Assembly (NCBI GenBank): GCA_009823395.1
Contig: CM020505.1
Coordinates: 8,740,129-8,804,128, forward strand
Direction: 5' to 3'
Source of the DNA: Thamnaconus septentrionalis
Taxonomy: Eukaryota > Chordata > Actinopteri > Tetraodontiformes > Monacanthidae
DNA: 64,000 nt
Within the stretch, counting starts at the first letter, position 1; each line of letters opens with the position of its first letter. Both the position numbers and the translations under genes were made by a program. The notes beneath the pieces are model-generated. The model was not told where the DNA came from, made no database searches, and saw only the letters and a list, made by a program, of their open reading frames with translations. This document shows, piece after piece, positions 48,481 to 61,065 of the stretch.

Positions 48481-48839
48481 GGACTTTAGAGCAGAGGCGG
48501 GCGGACACACCGGCCGGGCTGGACACCGTGGATGATTCATAGCGGCGGTAGTTGGTTGTGACTGGAGCTGACCAGCCTGGTTAGGCTGTGGTCAGCGGCG
48601 TGAGTGACGCAGGATCCCTCCCAGATGGAGATAACAGGCAGAGGTGAATGTCTAGTCCGGGCCGATGGGCCCGATCGATGGGGCATGGATCACTTACACG
48701 CTGTAATCGTTACAGTCCGCCCCCAGTGCTCAGGTGAGGCCACGGAGTGAAACACTGCGGCGGAGGCAGGTGGTGGTCTTGGATAAGCTTCCTCTGTTAC
48801 GCTCTGCATTTTAAAAGCTTCTCTGCGTTCAGGGGGCCT

Positions 48840-49250
48840 TCATGCAAATTTAACACGCAGTTTAAATAAATCTGATTGAAAAAGATGTCCTGATTGATCA
48901 ACCCTTCCTTTCATAACAGTGAACATTAGGGAGTGGATGAGGAGGTGGAGGGCCGCCCCGCCCTCATTACTGCTTACCTTTATGCCTGCCCTCATCAATC
49001 TATTCTAATACATTCACTGTAAAGAGCGGCGCTCCCAGGCAACAGCAAGAAGGCCCTAAATTACAATACAGAGGAGTGGAATTATTACTACTTTTAATGT
49101 TCCCAATCTACCGGAGGCATTAATTTTAGGAGGGTGTCCGGGCAGGGATTATTCATAACTGCTTTTTAATTTAGAAGGGTCATCAGGAGGAATTATTCCC
49201 AGGTCAGAGCCAAAGTTCTGCATTCAAGGTCCCATTTCACTGTTTTTTAA
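48840..49250. promoter_or_regulatory. Candidate conserved non-coding block
   Basis: Long repeat-free AT-rich stretch with ATGCAAATTTAACACG near 48842, GGAATTATTACTAC near 49078, GCATTAATTTTAGG near 49118 and GGGATTATTCATAAC near 49145. Confidence 0.3.
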
Positions 49251-49502
49251 AGCCCCTTCGGGTTTCGCAGGGGGGGCATACGCAACAAGGGAGGGCAAAC
49301 TCTGTCGCTTTAACAATAAATATAACGGCTAAGGTGAAGCTTTTCATTTATCGCTCCAGAGCAGGCGACTGTGCACGCTGTGGAAGCCGCATATACATTA
49401 AACAATGTTTTCTCAGTCGTAACACCTTGGAATCCAGGATGGTGTGCGCTTTGCTACGGTTGTAACTTTTCTGGCCGCTACTTTGTGAAACCTTTTTCGA
49501 AA

Positions 49503-49560
49503 CGCACTCACCGGCCACTTTAGCCAGCACTATCAACGTGTACCAAAGAAAGTGAGTGTA
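49503..49560. mobile_element. Minimal Tc1-like remnant: two terminal inverted repeats with almost no interior
   Basis: CACTCACCGGCCACTTTA (49505-49522) matches, from memory, the terminal inverted repeat of a widespread fish Tc1-like transposon. GTGTACC followed by AAAG and AGTGAGTGTA (49538-49560) matches the opposite end with a small deletion. The 58-bp unit is the two ends fused, with nearly all internal sequence lost. Confidence 0.7.
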
Positions 49561-50074
49561 TTTTCTGCACCCTGTGCTAACGCGGTCTCTCTGTGAGTCA
49601 GCCGGGGAAGGAAGTCAGTCTAAATCACACATCGCCGGGGCTGCAACCAAAACAAGAGCACTTTGGGACAAGTGCACAAGCCAAACACACACAAACACCC
49701 AAACACGCGCACGGCCAGACCATGCCCTGAGGGAGCTGAGACACCCCGACACCGTAGCGGTCCCCCAGTGGCACAAGAACCAGGCACGGCATGCCATCTG
49801 GAGCTGGGAGGAGGGTTTGTTAGAGGGGTGTTGAAACCGAGTGGTACATGCCTCAACCGTGTGGCTGACCATCTGGCTTGGCATACTGAGTATCAGTAAC
49901 TTTGAGCGGTCCCGCAAAGGAGAGGGAGGGGAGGGAGAGGTGGTGGGAGGAGCGGGGGGAGGAGGGGAGATGGATGGCTGAGACAGAGGGGGAGATAGCT
50001 GTAGGGTTAAAAGCAGCCAGAGCTCGGTGGCACCAATATGATGGATGGATTCTGTGTAGAGTCAGAGTGCCTAC
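49561..50074. other. Non-coding stretch
   Basis: A purine-rich run of GGGAGG-type sequence lies at 49920-49970. No gene is seen. Confidence 0.5.
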
Positions 50075-50088
50075 GTGTGTGTGCGTGC

Positions 50089-50149
<61 letters not shown>
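50075..50149. repeat. (GT)n microsatellite
   Basis: About 30 pure GT units (50091-50149) preceded by interrupted GTGC units. Confidence 0.97.
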
Positions 50150-50150
<1 letters not shown>

Positions 50151-51198
50151 CGTGAAAGGCTGGGTAAGACTGGCTCAAAAGTGGTGCACAAACAATGTCT
50201 CAGAGAATTCTATAATTTTGAAACTCATAAAATAAGCTCTATAAACACTTTTCAAAATTGCCATTATAATTTTAGCTTTAACAGCGCCGGAGCTCGACTC
50301 GCCCTTCCTCGACAGTTAACAAACACACAACTCAATTTCTGTGTTGCCTGATTATTTTTTTTTTTTCTTCGCTGCACTGACCATGGTGCGAGAGGAAAAG
50401 CGTCTGAGAAAGAGATGAAAAGGCAGAAAGTGAGGACTTATCTGCAGAGCCTGACTCATGTCCGCATTAAGCCAAGCGAGGTATCCCCTTCCCCTTAATA
50501 TTTTATAGTTTCCTTCAAAGAGGTCCTGCTGCTTGTACCAAGTCTCCATATGGTTTCGCCGGAGGATTTGAGACTTCCTACCTGGTATCCTGAACCTGTA
50601 TAGAGTTACCCTCCTCTCCTCTGCCGATTTCCTTCCCCACACACACTTTATCTCCTCAGATCAGTGACTCTGCACTTCACCTGAACCTCCAGAAAGCCCG
50701 GCCAAACTTATGACCACACATGCTCCCGGCAACACGGTTCGATGAAGGGACTGCGAGTAGAGGAAAGGAATTTAAAAAACAAAAATAAAATAAAAAAAAA
50801 CAAAAAAAAAAACACGGTCAGCGCTTTGGACGTTAGCGGAGGAACTGGCAATCAGGGTTTCCGGCGAGCTGATTTTTCCCCGCTCACAGGTTTTCAGACT
50901 GGCATTAGCATTAAGGATCTGACGCCTTTCCTAAAAGCAGGAAGAAAAATATGTACAGTATTTATTTATGTCAGTGCCCAATTACTGACCAGCAAGAGGC
51001 ACTGGAGGCGAGGGGGGAGAGGAGAGGGAGGGGAGGGTTGTGTGGGGAGGGAGGGAGATTAAATCTGGCATTGCTTTAACTTCAAAGCTGGGATAGGGTA
51101 TAGAGTTCCTAAACACATCATGAATATTGCACGATTGTAAAGTAACTCTTTCAGATCTGAAAGAGAAACTTTTGAAGAGCTGGGCTCACCTCCTGCAG

Positions 51199-51224
51199 CC
51201 CCCCGCCCGCCCGCCCACCCACCC
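51199..51224 (-). other. G-quadruplex motif (minus strand)
   Basis: Six closely spaced cytosine runs on the plus strand give GGG runs with one-base loops on the minus strand. Confidence 0.55.
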
Positions 51225-53680
51225 GACTTACAGTAGCCAAGCGGTTGGCAGTCCATTAACTATTTAAATGCACACAGAGATGTGAGAAGCAGTGGCCAGC
51301 ATTTTAATGAAAACCAGGGCGCCGACTGGCTCCTAACGGGGCGGCTCTGTTTCTGATTACCGTTGCGGACGGCAGCGCGGCTGCGTTCACGGGTCTGGAG
51401 TTAGTTAGCGCTGGACAAGTCTTTGGCCTTTTCGTTTGTACGCCGTCTCTCCCGTTAGGGAGGCGACGCAACGCCTTTCGCAGCAGCTGAATCTTGTTTG
51501 CAATTTCAAGGCACTGACAGGAGTGCCACTGAATCTAAATAGGCCTGAGTGGGAGCCAAGGTATCGTCCTTCCCACTTCCCCGCAGGGACTTCTCACCTA
51601 TCCGGCCTCCGCAGGCCTATCTTGGGTACGCACCCAACTAATAAGGAGCACTCTGTATTTAAACATGGGCGAGGCCCCTTGCTGAGATGCAGCTCCAGTG
51701 TAGACGCTCCTATTACTGTCCACATCCAGCTGAGAGCCAGACGCTCTGAAAACAGAGGCGGGATGAGACAATTTTCAGCTGAAGCATTGAGTTTTTGTTG
51801 CACAACAGTTGCCGGGGGAGGTTGCATCCTGTTTACCCTGGTGACACGGGTGGTCTGCAGCCCGCACCTTGTACATGACCATAATAAGGCATTGCTTTAT
51901 ATAGGCAATAGCTTCCGCCGATGAACTTAAATACAGACACATCATGCAGTAAATGTGATCGCGACAGAAATACTGTATATTTATTTTTATGTCACATTTA
52001 CGCTGAAAGCTAGCGGTGTCTGTTTCAAACGTCGAACAAGATTTCAAAATATTAGTTTGAACCCAGCTGGGTGCGGGTCATGCACCATCTAGTCTTTCAG
52101 TGTGGGACTAGAGGCAAAGACAGAGGCATGTTCTCAGTGAGTGACATGTAAAGGCAGATCACTCAGCTGTACAAAGTACTGGACAGCCAAGGCTGGATTT
52201 GAACCATGTAAACCACTTGCTGCAACTGAAAAAACAGCCGTGAAACAGTGAAAGTGTTTTTATGAAGTCATTAACGCAACCTTATTTAGAAATCTACAAA
52301 TAAACCGTTTACATACATAGTTTTGCGCTGATAACTGCCTGGTGGATTGTCCTCCCAGGCACGTGTGAACCCACCAAGCCGGATCTTTGTAGTCACACCG
52401 TTTAGTTCCACTGCTGACAGCTTTCAGTGACAGCTGCTGGAGCTCCATGAGGACAACAAGTGCCTGAGAGGACTTGTCCGCAAGATGTCTTTGAGAACAC
52501 CGAGTGCCCCCACCGAAATAAACACCTTTCTCTGTGGCGCTCGGTTTCTCTGAAGTTCCGCCCGAGTTTTGTGCTGCAGCTCCAGAGGAAGCTGCCCCTG
52601 CCACGGTTACAGTCTGTTTCCCTCAAAAAAGGCTTTTATTGTCCCTTCTGAGCACCGCCGCATGGGGAGAGACAAAGATTTGTTGATAGTTTGCTGCTGC
52701 TGCTGCTGCTAAAAATTGCACCCTGGGGAATTGCACGGCTTACATGCAAAACATGTAGTAAATTAAAAAGGACAAGGCGCAAGGCGAGATGATGAAGGAT
52801 GTGGCTGTGAGTAATGACAGCGGGGTGTGTGCGCTGACAGGGACGCTGCAGTTTCCTCTTTGTCATATCAAAACCCTTTGCTCAGGCTCTTCTGTTTCAC
52901 TTAAACGCTTCTCCTTTTCTCTCCCACTGCTCTCTGTCACCAGTCACAGCTACGCTTTCGCATCAAAGAGATGGAACTAATTCAAGTGATTGCAACAAAT
53001 ACCAATAAAACATTTAACAGATACTTGGGTTTTGCTACTCCGCTTGGCATTATACACCGCCTATGTGGATTTTTGGACGGGAAACACGCTTAAATTTGTA
53101 GTAATAAATATACTAGGAGTGGAAAGGAAAGAAACACCCAAAGAAAGGTTTCGGAAAGACGCCTGCAGAGTACAGTAGAAACACACAAGCTCGTGATGGA
53201 CGCATTGACGATCGTTTCATGTAAATATTGTCGTAGAGAAGAATCTAAATATTGCTTTAGTGAACAGTATTCATGTGACTTCCTCATGTCACAATCAAAG
53301 TAATTTTGCATTCTATTTGCTCATGAAAACAAAGATCTTCACATCGATATTGTTCAGAATAATCTTTCATTTAGGGACTATGTTCCACTTATACTAAATA
53401 TCTTTTTTTTCTATTTATTTTACATCCTCATAGCGACATGCCACTCTGAAAGACGTCATGAGCTGAGGCGGAGTAAAAACGAGGCAAACTCTGCCACACC
53501 TATACGTGCCGGTCAGACGGGTGTGATTGAATGTTGACCGCACGTCTCCCGTCCTGCTCAATGCACCACAGTGTGCGTCTGTTCCTTGACCCTTGGCAGG
53601 GTTAGCTGCTTTTACATAATCAATGGACACCAGTTAATTGCCAAGTCACAATGTCACAAACACCACAGACTCGCTCAGAG

Positions 53681-53748
53681 GTGTGCACGTGTGTGTGTGT
53701 GTGTGTGTGTGCGCGTGTGTGTGGGCGTGTGTAGGTGTGTGTGTGTGT
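53681..53748. repeat. Interrupted (GT)n repeat
   Basis: GT units with GC, GG and AG interruptions. Confidence 0.9.
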
Positions 53749-55231
53749 AGCCTGAGGGTGGAGGGTCAATAGTAAGAAGATTACAGGGAACAGATGTCCA
53801 TGTTTTGGCTTTAAACAACTTCAAATTGGCCCAACTGAGTTTCCAGCCTCTTACAGCTCTTTTGCTATTTTTTTTTTTTTTTTACCAGTGACAAAGTAAA
53901 CACACACACGTACATCAACATCTTATGTACAGAAACATGCAAAGGTCAGGTCAACTGACTTTCAGCCACATCACTACATACTGATACGTTATTAACAATG
54001 GCATCCAAATTTGAAGAGACAGTTAATGTTATTTCTAAAAGAAATAAGCTCACCATTGACCCCTTTGACACCTGTCTTCTGAAATTGAATAATTCCACCT
54101 CAGTCCAATTTGCTGAAGGTTTGACAGTGTTCAGAGAAGGTTGTAACTAATTGATGGCCTAACTAGAAACACCTTTCCTCAGAAGACTTTGCTCTGCACA
54201 GTCCACTGTGCCCTTGCATCTTAAAAATAATATTTTTAAAAAAGACTTTAAAACTTTAAAACAGAACCTTGGACCACAATCCCACTACCAGAACTAGGAA
54301 CTCTGGTTCCAGGACAGTTTTTTTTCAGCCCCCCAAAAGTCAGATTTCCAGACGTCATACTCATCGGCTAATCTAGCGACTGAGGTGCTGCTTCAATTTC
54401 TCAAAGGGCCCACAAGACCACAGTATTACCACAAAAACTGATAGTATTTCTTATTTTAACGATAGGAACTATGCATTTTACTGTGAGAAAAAAAAAAAAT
54501 TAAAAAAAAGTTTGCAGCTTGCTTTAGGCACGACAGAAAGGGCCCATTGATTTCGTCTGTTTCCGTACATGACCGAATGTGCACACTGGGTGCCCTGAAC
54601 GACAGCACACGCAGTAGCCGCTGCACTTACTTGTTTGCAGGCGTGTGGTATGACGGCGATCCCCTCTGGAGTTTTCTTGCGTTGCTTACCTTCCTCCTGC
54701 CGCAGCTGAAGCAGCTAAAGCTGATGTTTGCACATGTGCGGCGGTGCAGCACGCAGGCCTGTGGCTGGCACCCTGGAGAGACAGAGACAACATCAAGTGA
54801 ACACCACGGCTGTTCAGAGACCACCACAGAGGACAGCACAGGTGCGAGCCCTGTGCTGTCAAATTCCCCAAACCCCCCAACCATCAACCATCCCCCCCTA
54901 TGAGCAGAGACGTAGGTGAGGGCCTGCAGCGACCTTCAGTCACATCGTCACCACTTCTTCCCTTCTCCGTGACTTACGTCCCTCAGGCACCACTGAATTG
55001 TCAGAATGTCAAGACCTCCTCATGTGCAGAATGTGTTGCAGATTGATGGGCAGAGGTTTAACAGTGACCCAGCCCGACTTCCGCTACTACTAACACAGAG
55101 AGATTTACATGCAGCGAGGTGGTTTTAATCATTGTGGAGAGAGAAAAGATACCTGAGTCAATGGCGTGAAGGCAGAGAGCTTCACAGTGATAATTTCAGT
55201 AGTTTTATTTCACATAATGTGACAGATATAC

Positions 55232-55270
55232 AAATGCTCTGTCCATTGATCTTTATTGGACAGAGCATTT
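55232..55270 (+). other. Perfect 14-bp inverted repeat (hairpin)
   Basis: AAATGCTCTGTCCA (55232-55245) is followed after 11 bases by its exact reverse complement (55257-55270). The stem is perfect but too short for a typical microRNA precursor, and the outer flanks pair poorly. Confidence 0.6.
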
Positions 55271-55724
55271 ACACACATATATAAAAAACAATGTAAAGGT
55301 ATTGTACTTTCTACCGCAGATCTGTTTATGTGTCAGCAAAAATGCTTCTCAACCTTCTCATGGTAAAAAAAAAGAAAAAAAAAAGCTGAAGTGTGTGAAA
55401 CTGAGTTTCACTCTGGTTTAGTCATTTTATGTGATTTAGGAGATCAGGGGACGATTACTGAAAGTTTTTGAGATGAATCCATTCAGTCTTGATTGTAAAT
55501 TAATTCAGCGCATTGCACAGCTGGGTTCTCATATTTTAATGGTGAGATTGCAAATATTTTTTTTTTATTATTATTATTTCAATATGATACAAATGAAAAA
55601 TGAGACGGAACAGGAACTCACTGTTTTTCCACCACAACAATTTATACATGAATATAGAAGAAGAGAGAGACGGAGAGAGAAAGAGTCTCTTGGGAAAGTA
55701 AAGCTACCACACTTCTGGAATTTG

Positions 55725-55747
55725 GCCTTTTGTGATGTCACAAAGGG
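55725..55747. repeat. Dyad with TTTGTGA-TG-TCACAAA core
   Basis: Seven-base perfect arms (55729-55744), extending to GCC...GGC with one mismatch. It shares TCACAAAGGGC with the site at 41470-41488. Confidence 0.35.
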
Positions 55748-55846
55748 CTGTGATTAGTGACAGACATCATTTTAGGTATCTACTTATTGCCGCCCCTGTG
55801 TGAGACATGATCTCATCCTGTGGCCACCACAAGGAAACATTTCTGG

Positions 55847-55867
55847 CTGCGCCACTGACTGGCGCAG
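55847..55867 (+). other. Short perfect hairpin
   Basis: CTGCGCCA and TGGCGCAG are exact inverted repeats around a five-base loop. Confidence 0.45.
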
Positions 55868-58800
55868 ACAGGCAGAGGAAGGGCTTTGAACCTGAGGGTC
55901 TCCTCACGTCTCCGAAAGGCTAACCGCCACTTCAGACAGTGGTGGGGGAGGGAGGGGGGCTTCCCCTAAACAAACATTTACTGCCGTAAAGACAGGGTCG
56001 GCCCCCTAACGACGCAGGTCAGCGGCGCAGGGTTTTGTTTTTTTTTCTTTTTTTTTAACAGCCGGGAGCCTTTATGGAGACGAATGCCAGCGATGGACAA
56101 ATAGCAGGACATTAGTTGTCAGCGGCGGCAGCAGGAGCCACATCAGGCCACGCTTTAACGGCTGTTTGTTGTTGGGGAGGAAGTGGGGCTCATAAAAAAA
56201 AAAGAAAAGAGGAAAGACTCTTATCTGGCGGAGGAGAGAACCCTGTGATTGTGTCACAGCCGAGGCTGAGCGCAGAGAGAGAGAGGCGGGCAGAGCCGAT
56301 AACGCCCTGAGGAGGAAAGCAGACGCGGGGAGGAACTAGAGGCCCCTCGCAGCGCCACCGCCATGCGCGATTTGTCAACACGGGGAAAAAAAAAAGGGAG
56401 AGAAAAGAGAGAAAAGGAAAACACCCTCGGAGGAGTGCGGAACGTAACGCTTTGATTCTCCTGACAGCATAATCAGTTCGCCCCGATGAGGTTCTACCCG
56501 GCGACAGCGCGGAGGGTCTCTCTCCGCCCGAGGAGCCGCGCCGCTCTCCCCGCTTCACACGCTCGCACCTTTAACGACTTCTTAAATGTCACAGAATGTC
56601 AGGCCGAGGGATAAAGGCGGGAGGACCTCCTCCTGCTCGCCAGCGCTCCTCGGTGGGTTCCCCACGCTGCAGCGCTGGGCGGGCGGGCCGGCGGGGCACC
56701 GAGCTCACTCAGGTGTGGCCCAGATTCTTCCTCCGGACCGGCGGTGACATGATTTAATGCGCTCGCTACTAAAGAGCCGTTGCGAGAGAAGCTCCTTGTC
56801 AACGCTTGAACTGATCCAGCACAGCGTGTCCTCGCAGAAAAAAAAGAAAAAGAAAGAAAAAGAAAAAAAAAAGCTTCCTTTCGCGCACGCCACTTAGACG
56901 AAAAAACATAGAGTGCACTTCAGTTTATGACCGCAGACAGCAGAGCATTTTTTTCTCTCTCTCTTTGTTTCAGAATGATTTAAAATCAGTGTCTGTGTGT
57001 CTGTGTGTGTGTGTGCATGTGTGTGTGTGAGTCCGCGTGTGTGTGTGCGCTCCTTCCCTGGAGGAACGGACCACTGCTGTGATGAAATAAGCATCAACTC
57101 TGCTCAATTTTCCGTTGAGCTAACCAGGCAGCTCATCTCCATTAGTGTAAGTGTAACCAGCTTCACTGCTCTGGATCTCTTTAGCTGTGATCTCGCCAGA
57201 AGCCAGCTGGGTGTTGTGTGTTTCTGAGCGTGCGTGTCTGTGTGTGTGCGTGTGAGGCTGTGTGATTCTGCGAGAGAGCTCAGCGCTCTGAGCCCTACAG
57301 CTGTAAGAGATCTGAGCGCGGGGGCCGTGATGGGGCTCCGTTAAGCTCAACAGCGTGAGCCTGTATCAATTACGCTGCAACAGCGATACGGACACAGCGT
57401 GCAGCCTTCAAAGACAAAGGCTCGCCATCGCCCGGTGTCTCCTCGCCTCCTCCGGCCACAAAGTCAGCAGGATAACTTTCAGACGACGCGCACGATAAAC
57501 GAGGGCCGAGGGAGACACTTTTCTATTCAGTCTCTGAACGTTATGTGCATATAGAGGAGGAGGACGGGCGGCAGGCGACAACATTTTTTGATTCTTCTGC
57601 AGCAGCAGGCACACGTTCTCTACCGAAAACCCCGATTTCACGTCACTTTGAAACTTCCCTTCATGTGAGAAACACTAAAGATTAATTTGCCAGCTGCCAT
57701 GACGACGTGTACGTTGCTCACACACCATACGGAGCTCCACAGGAAGTGACACCATGAAGTCTTTGCCGTTCTGTGTATCAAATTTGGATGATTTGGTTGC
57801 ATGACATTGCGTCGTTCGACAAATACATTTGTATGCAGAGAAGACGGTAGAAATGTGCAAACAAAACAGACCAGAGTTTGAAGTTCTGGCCCATAAAAGT
57901 TGCAAAACGCTGCGCGAGTGCAAGTGCCCCACTGAAATTTCCAGCATTTTTTTTTTTTTTTTCAAGGTGGCTGTTTAGAGGCGTTGCAGGGGGACGGCTT
58001 GATTTAATGTTGTGATCTTGACCGCGAGGAAAGAGGAGGACGGGGTCGTGTCCTGGGAGCCGTCTCAGCAGCGTCTCTTTGAACTCCTCCGACTTACAGT
58101 ATGGTTCCACAGCCTGACCTGGAAACCGGCGCTTATAGATGAACTATAATCTATGTAGCTCTATATTTAGCTCTATATTTACTCCCAGACTCGTCCTCAA
58201 CACCGCTGCACCTTCCGCTCCGGCCGCGTTCGACGCAACTCCGAAGACGCTTTTGCGGAGTTTGGGAGCGTCAGACGGCAGAACTGTGACGCACGGCGCG
58301 GCCTGGTGTTTCCACCTCCACCACTCCTGGCTGTCATATCAGCCAGTCAGCTGTGGACCGTAGAGAGAGCGAAGCATGCTGAGTGCCAGTGTGTGTGTGT
58401 GTGCGTGTGTGTGTCAGTATGCGGTGGAAATGAATGAAGGTAAATGGCAGGGTATGAAGCACTTCCCATCGTAATTTCACACTTGTCAGCTCCTGTGAGA
58501 AAACTTCACCTTTACACAAGGAAAGCAGAGCAGAGCAGGACAGGGAAAACAGGGAGACGACGTCTTCATGTTGAGGCTTCAATTAAATGCAAAGGATTTT
58601 TTTTTCCAACTCCATTTTTTTTTGTGTTTGGCAGTGTACCGCGGAGATTTGACCTTCAGCGAATAATTTTGAAGAATAACCCTGTTTAGCCTCCAATCTT
58701 TAAAAATATATATTTAAAAAAATGCCAGCTATAATTCTAATTATCATTTTATAGGTTTAGGTGAGATAGTGACTGATAAAAGCAAACAGTCAGGACTGTG

Positions 58801-59416
58801 ATTTAGACAAATAAAATAATTTAACTTCCTAAAAAAAAAAAAAAATGGAATTGATTACAGCCTGCTGTGAACTGTGTTTCATTAATAATTCCAGTGCCTG
58901 AGTCAGGTCCACCCATGGTTTAAAGGATGAAAGACCCAGCATCATTCCCACTAAGATCTTACATTTGATGTTCTCAAGGCTCAAGGATTGCAGAAAATAA
59001 AGTTTTCCACCAGGAAGAAAAATGAGGGAGAAAAAGGAGCATGCCGTGTTTCCACGAGGTTAAGTCGTAAATTTATTTGAAGTGAGAGAGAGATGGAGCG
59101 GGGTTCTGAGAATGTCATTTTAAACACTTAATCTAATCATTGCAGTGGAAATTATTTAAGATGGTCTAAAAGGAAAAGCAGAATTGATCCAATTCTTCAA
59201 TCGTATTGTAATTATTTTGTATTTTCCATTTGTATTTGCCATTGTTTTGTTATTTCTTCTGACCTGCCAGGGACTGCAGATGGAAAGTAGACTTTGGCTA
59301 ATTCTGGCATATTTACATGTACACGTTCATCAATATGCACTGCCCTTTTTCAATAAATACATTTAAAAAACAAAAGATAAATTAGAAAATTATCAAGAAA
59401 CGTGCATTGAAACAGG

Positions 59417-59420
<4 letters not shown>

Positions 59421-59462
<42 letters not shown>
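59421..59462. repeat. (TG)21 microsatellite
   Basis: Pure TG run with related CA-rich sequence 30 bases further on. Confidence 0.97.
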
Positions 59463-59466
<4 letters not shown>

Positions 59467-60189
59467 CAAGCGTGCTATGCAGGTGTGTGCAATGCACATA
59501 CACACACACATACACACACACACATACACACGCAAAGGAGACGAAGCAGCGAAAGGAAAATGGGGAGCACATGGAAGATATGAGAGCCCACTCTGGGGAC
59601 TTTAAACAAACTGACTAAAGTGGTCCTGTTTTCTGATCAGGCACCGGGAGGAGAACACTTAGCACTGCTGGATACACTCTAAACAGCCACTGAGGAATTG
59701 GGCTGTTACTGGGAAACCTCACTGCCCCTGCACTGGGCCGTATCCTTCGCCTAAGTAGTGCGGAAAAAATAGAGCAGGCGCTCAAACGGCAACAAACAAA
59801 AGCAGCCAAGACTCTGCCCTCCGTCCGCAGGACTTCCCACCGGCGCGGTGAGCAGGTCCAACGCAGGACGCTGCGGGATGTAGGCCAGCGGCGACGCAGC
59901 TCACATTTAGCACAAACAAACAGCGAAAACGCGCCGCATCGCACCATATGTGCTTCAGTCTCTGGGAAGGAGCGGATAATAAATGTGCTGCTGCCGCGGC
60001 CTCCGGAGGAGCGTCGCCGCTGACTGCAGACAAGGAGAAAAATATGTTTTCGGACCAGAAAAAAACCAAAAAAACAGTGATGACCTTATTCCATCGCGGC
60101 GCACACACTTCTGCCTGCGTCGCCAGGTTTCGGCCCAACAAAGACGGGTTTAAATTTAGGCCCCCATGATGTCGACACAAACAGAGGAT

Positions 60190-60300
60190 AAAAAAGTTCA
60201 TGTTTAATTAGGTGCCAGCGTCGCCTCCCGTCCTCTTCCACCATAAAGTTCATTTCAATTAGTCCCACCTCAGCCCCCGCGCCCAGCACCCAGTGATTTG
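60190..60300. promoter_or_regulatory. Candidate conserved non-coding block
   Basis: Contains TTCATGTTTAATTAGGTGCC near 60197 and TTCATTTCAATTAGTCCC near 60249 in repeat-free DNA. Confidence 0.22.
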
Positions 60301-60694
60301 TCACTGCCTTGACCTGTACGAGGCACAGTGTGCGGTCACCGTGTACAGTAGCATGTGCGCCGGTGTTGTTTTTGCTTGTGTGTTCCTGTTTAGATTTTTC
60401 CTGTGCGACCTCGACAGAGAGGAGGAACAAACCCGGGGAACTCTCGCGCCCTTGACATTTCCTTCTTGTTGTTATGATGAATTGCAGGGGGCTTATTCAC
60501 TAGTTGAGAAGAGAGATTCATGGACTTTTGTTCCCAAACAGTGACATGTGTACAAATAACTGCTGCCATCGTCAGCTTTCCTAATGGTAACGCAACAAGG
60601 TTGGTGACAAACTGATAGACGTTAACACCCATTTATTTGAGAAAAAAAAAACATTACACAAAGGTCAATTTTTTAATTTATGTATTTTAGACTA

Positions 60695-61065
60695 TACACT
60701 CACCAGCCACTTTACCAAGGAAAAATCTCAATTGTTTACAAGAACAAATATCAGCCAATCATATGGCCACAGCTCCATGCACTCACACGTGGGACTTGTA
60801 AAACTATACTGAAGTTCAGAGACAGCATCAGCTTACAGGGAATTGTCCAGTGCACTGCAGTTGTGCAGAGGAGAATGCCTTGCAGACTTCAGGGGTCAGA
60901 GGTCAAAATAGGCAGACACCATGATTGCATGTTATAAAGGAATAACGGGAGGAAAACACCACTGGTTACAACCAAGATCTGCAGAATAGAATGGAGGAAC
61001 ACTAAACACCTCTTTAGCCACCCAGGACTGGCAGGTTGTACCTAATTAAGTAGCCACTGAGTGTA
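60695..61065. mobile_element. Degenerate, internally deleted Tc1-like transposon
   Basis: The element begins with TA then CACTCACCAGCCACTTTA and ends with AAGTAGCCACTGAGTG then TA, giving imperfect terminal inverted repeats inside a TA target duplication. Internal words such as ATCAGCCAATCATATGG (near 60750), AGAGGAGAATGCC (60867) and GTTACAACCAAGATCTGCAG (60965) fit, from memory, the body of a widespread fish Tc1-like element of about 1.2 kb. Here only 371 bp remain, and no transposase frame survives. Confidence 0.85.

Larger units (their letters stand above)
46071..49502. other. Non-coding stretch with enhancer-like blocks
   Basis: A poly-A run lies at 46136-46154, (CCG)n near 47637-47652 and a poly-A run near 48062-48076. 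Candidate blocks at 47090-47420, 48230-48480 and 48840-49250 are listed separately. No gene is seen. Confidence 0.5.
50150..55231. other. Long non-coding stretch
   Basis: A-rich runs lie near 50795-50812. A purine-rich tract at 51009-51059 and a C-rich quadruplex-prone tract at 51199-51224 follow. (CTG)n lies near 52693-52711, GT-rich sequence at 53681-53748, and T and A runs at 53870-53883 and 54488-54508. A sequence resembling a degraded interspersed repeat (GAACTAGGAACTCTGGTTCC near 54292) lies among them. No gene is seen. Confidence 0.5.
55271..60694. other. Long non-coding stretch
   Basis: An 8-bp hairpin lies at 55847-55867 and CpG-dense sequence at 56450-56700. GT-rich tracts lie near 56991-57048, 58389-58414 and 59421-59462, the last followed by CA-rich sequence at 59491-59531. 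Poly-T and poly-A runs are scattered. Candidate block 60190-60300 is listed separately. No gene is seen. Confidence 0.5.

Noticed and set aside
52194..52204. tRNA T-loop-like word on the minus strand
   Set aside because: No matching acceptor, D or anticodon arm could be found around it.
53998..54150. 50-codon ATG frame with a protein-like look
   Set aside because: Short, isolated and without homologue or splice evidence; it could be repeat-derived but I cannot support it.
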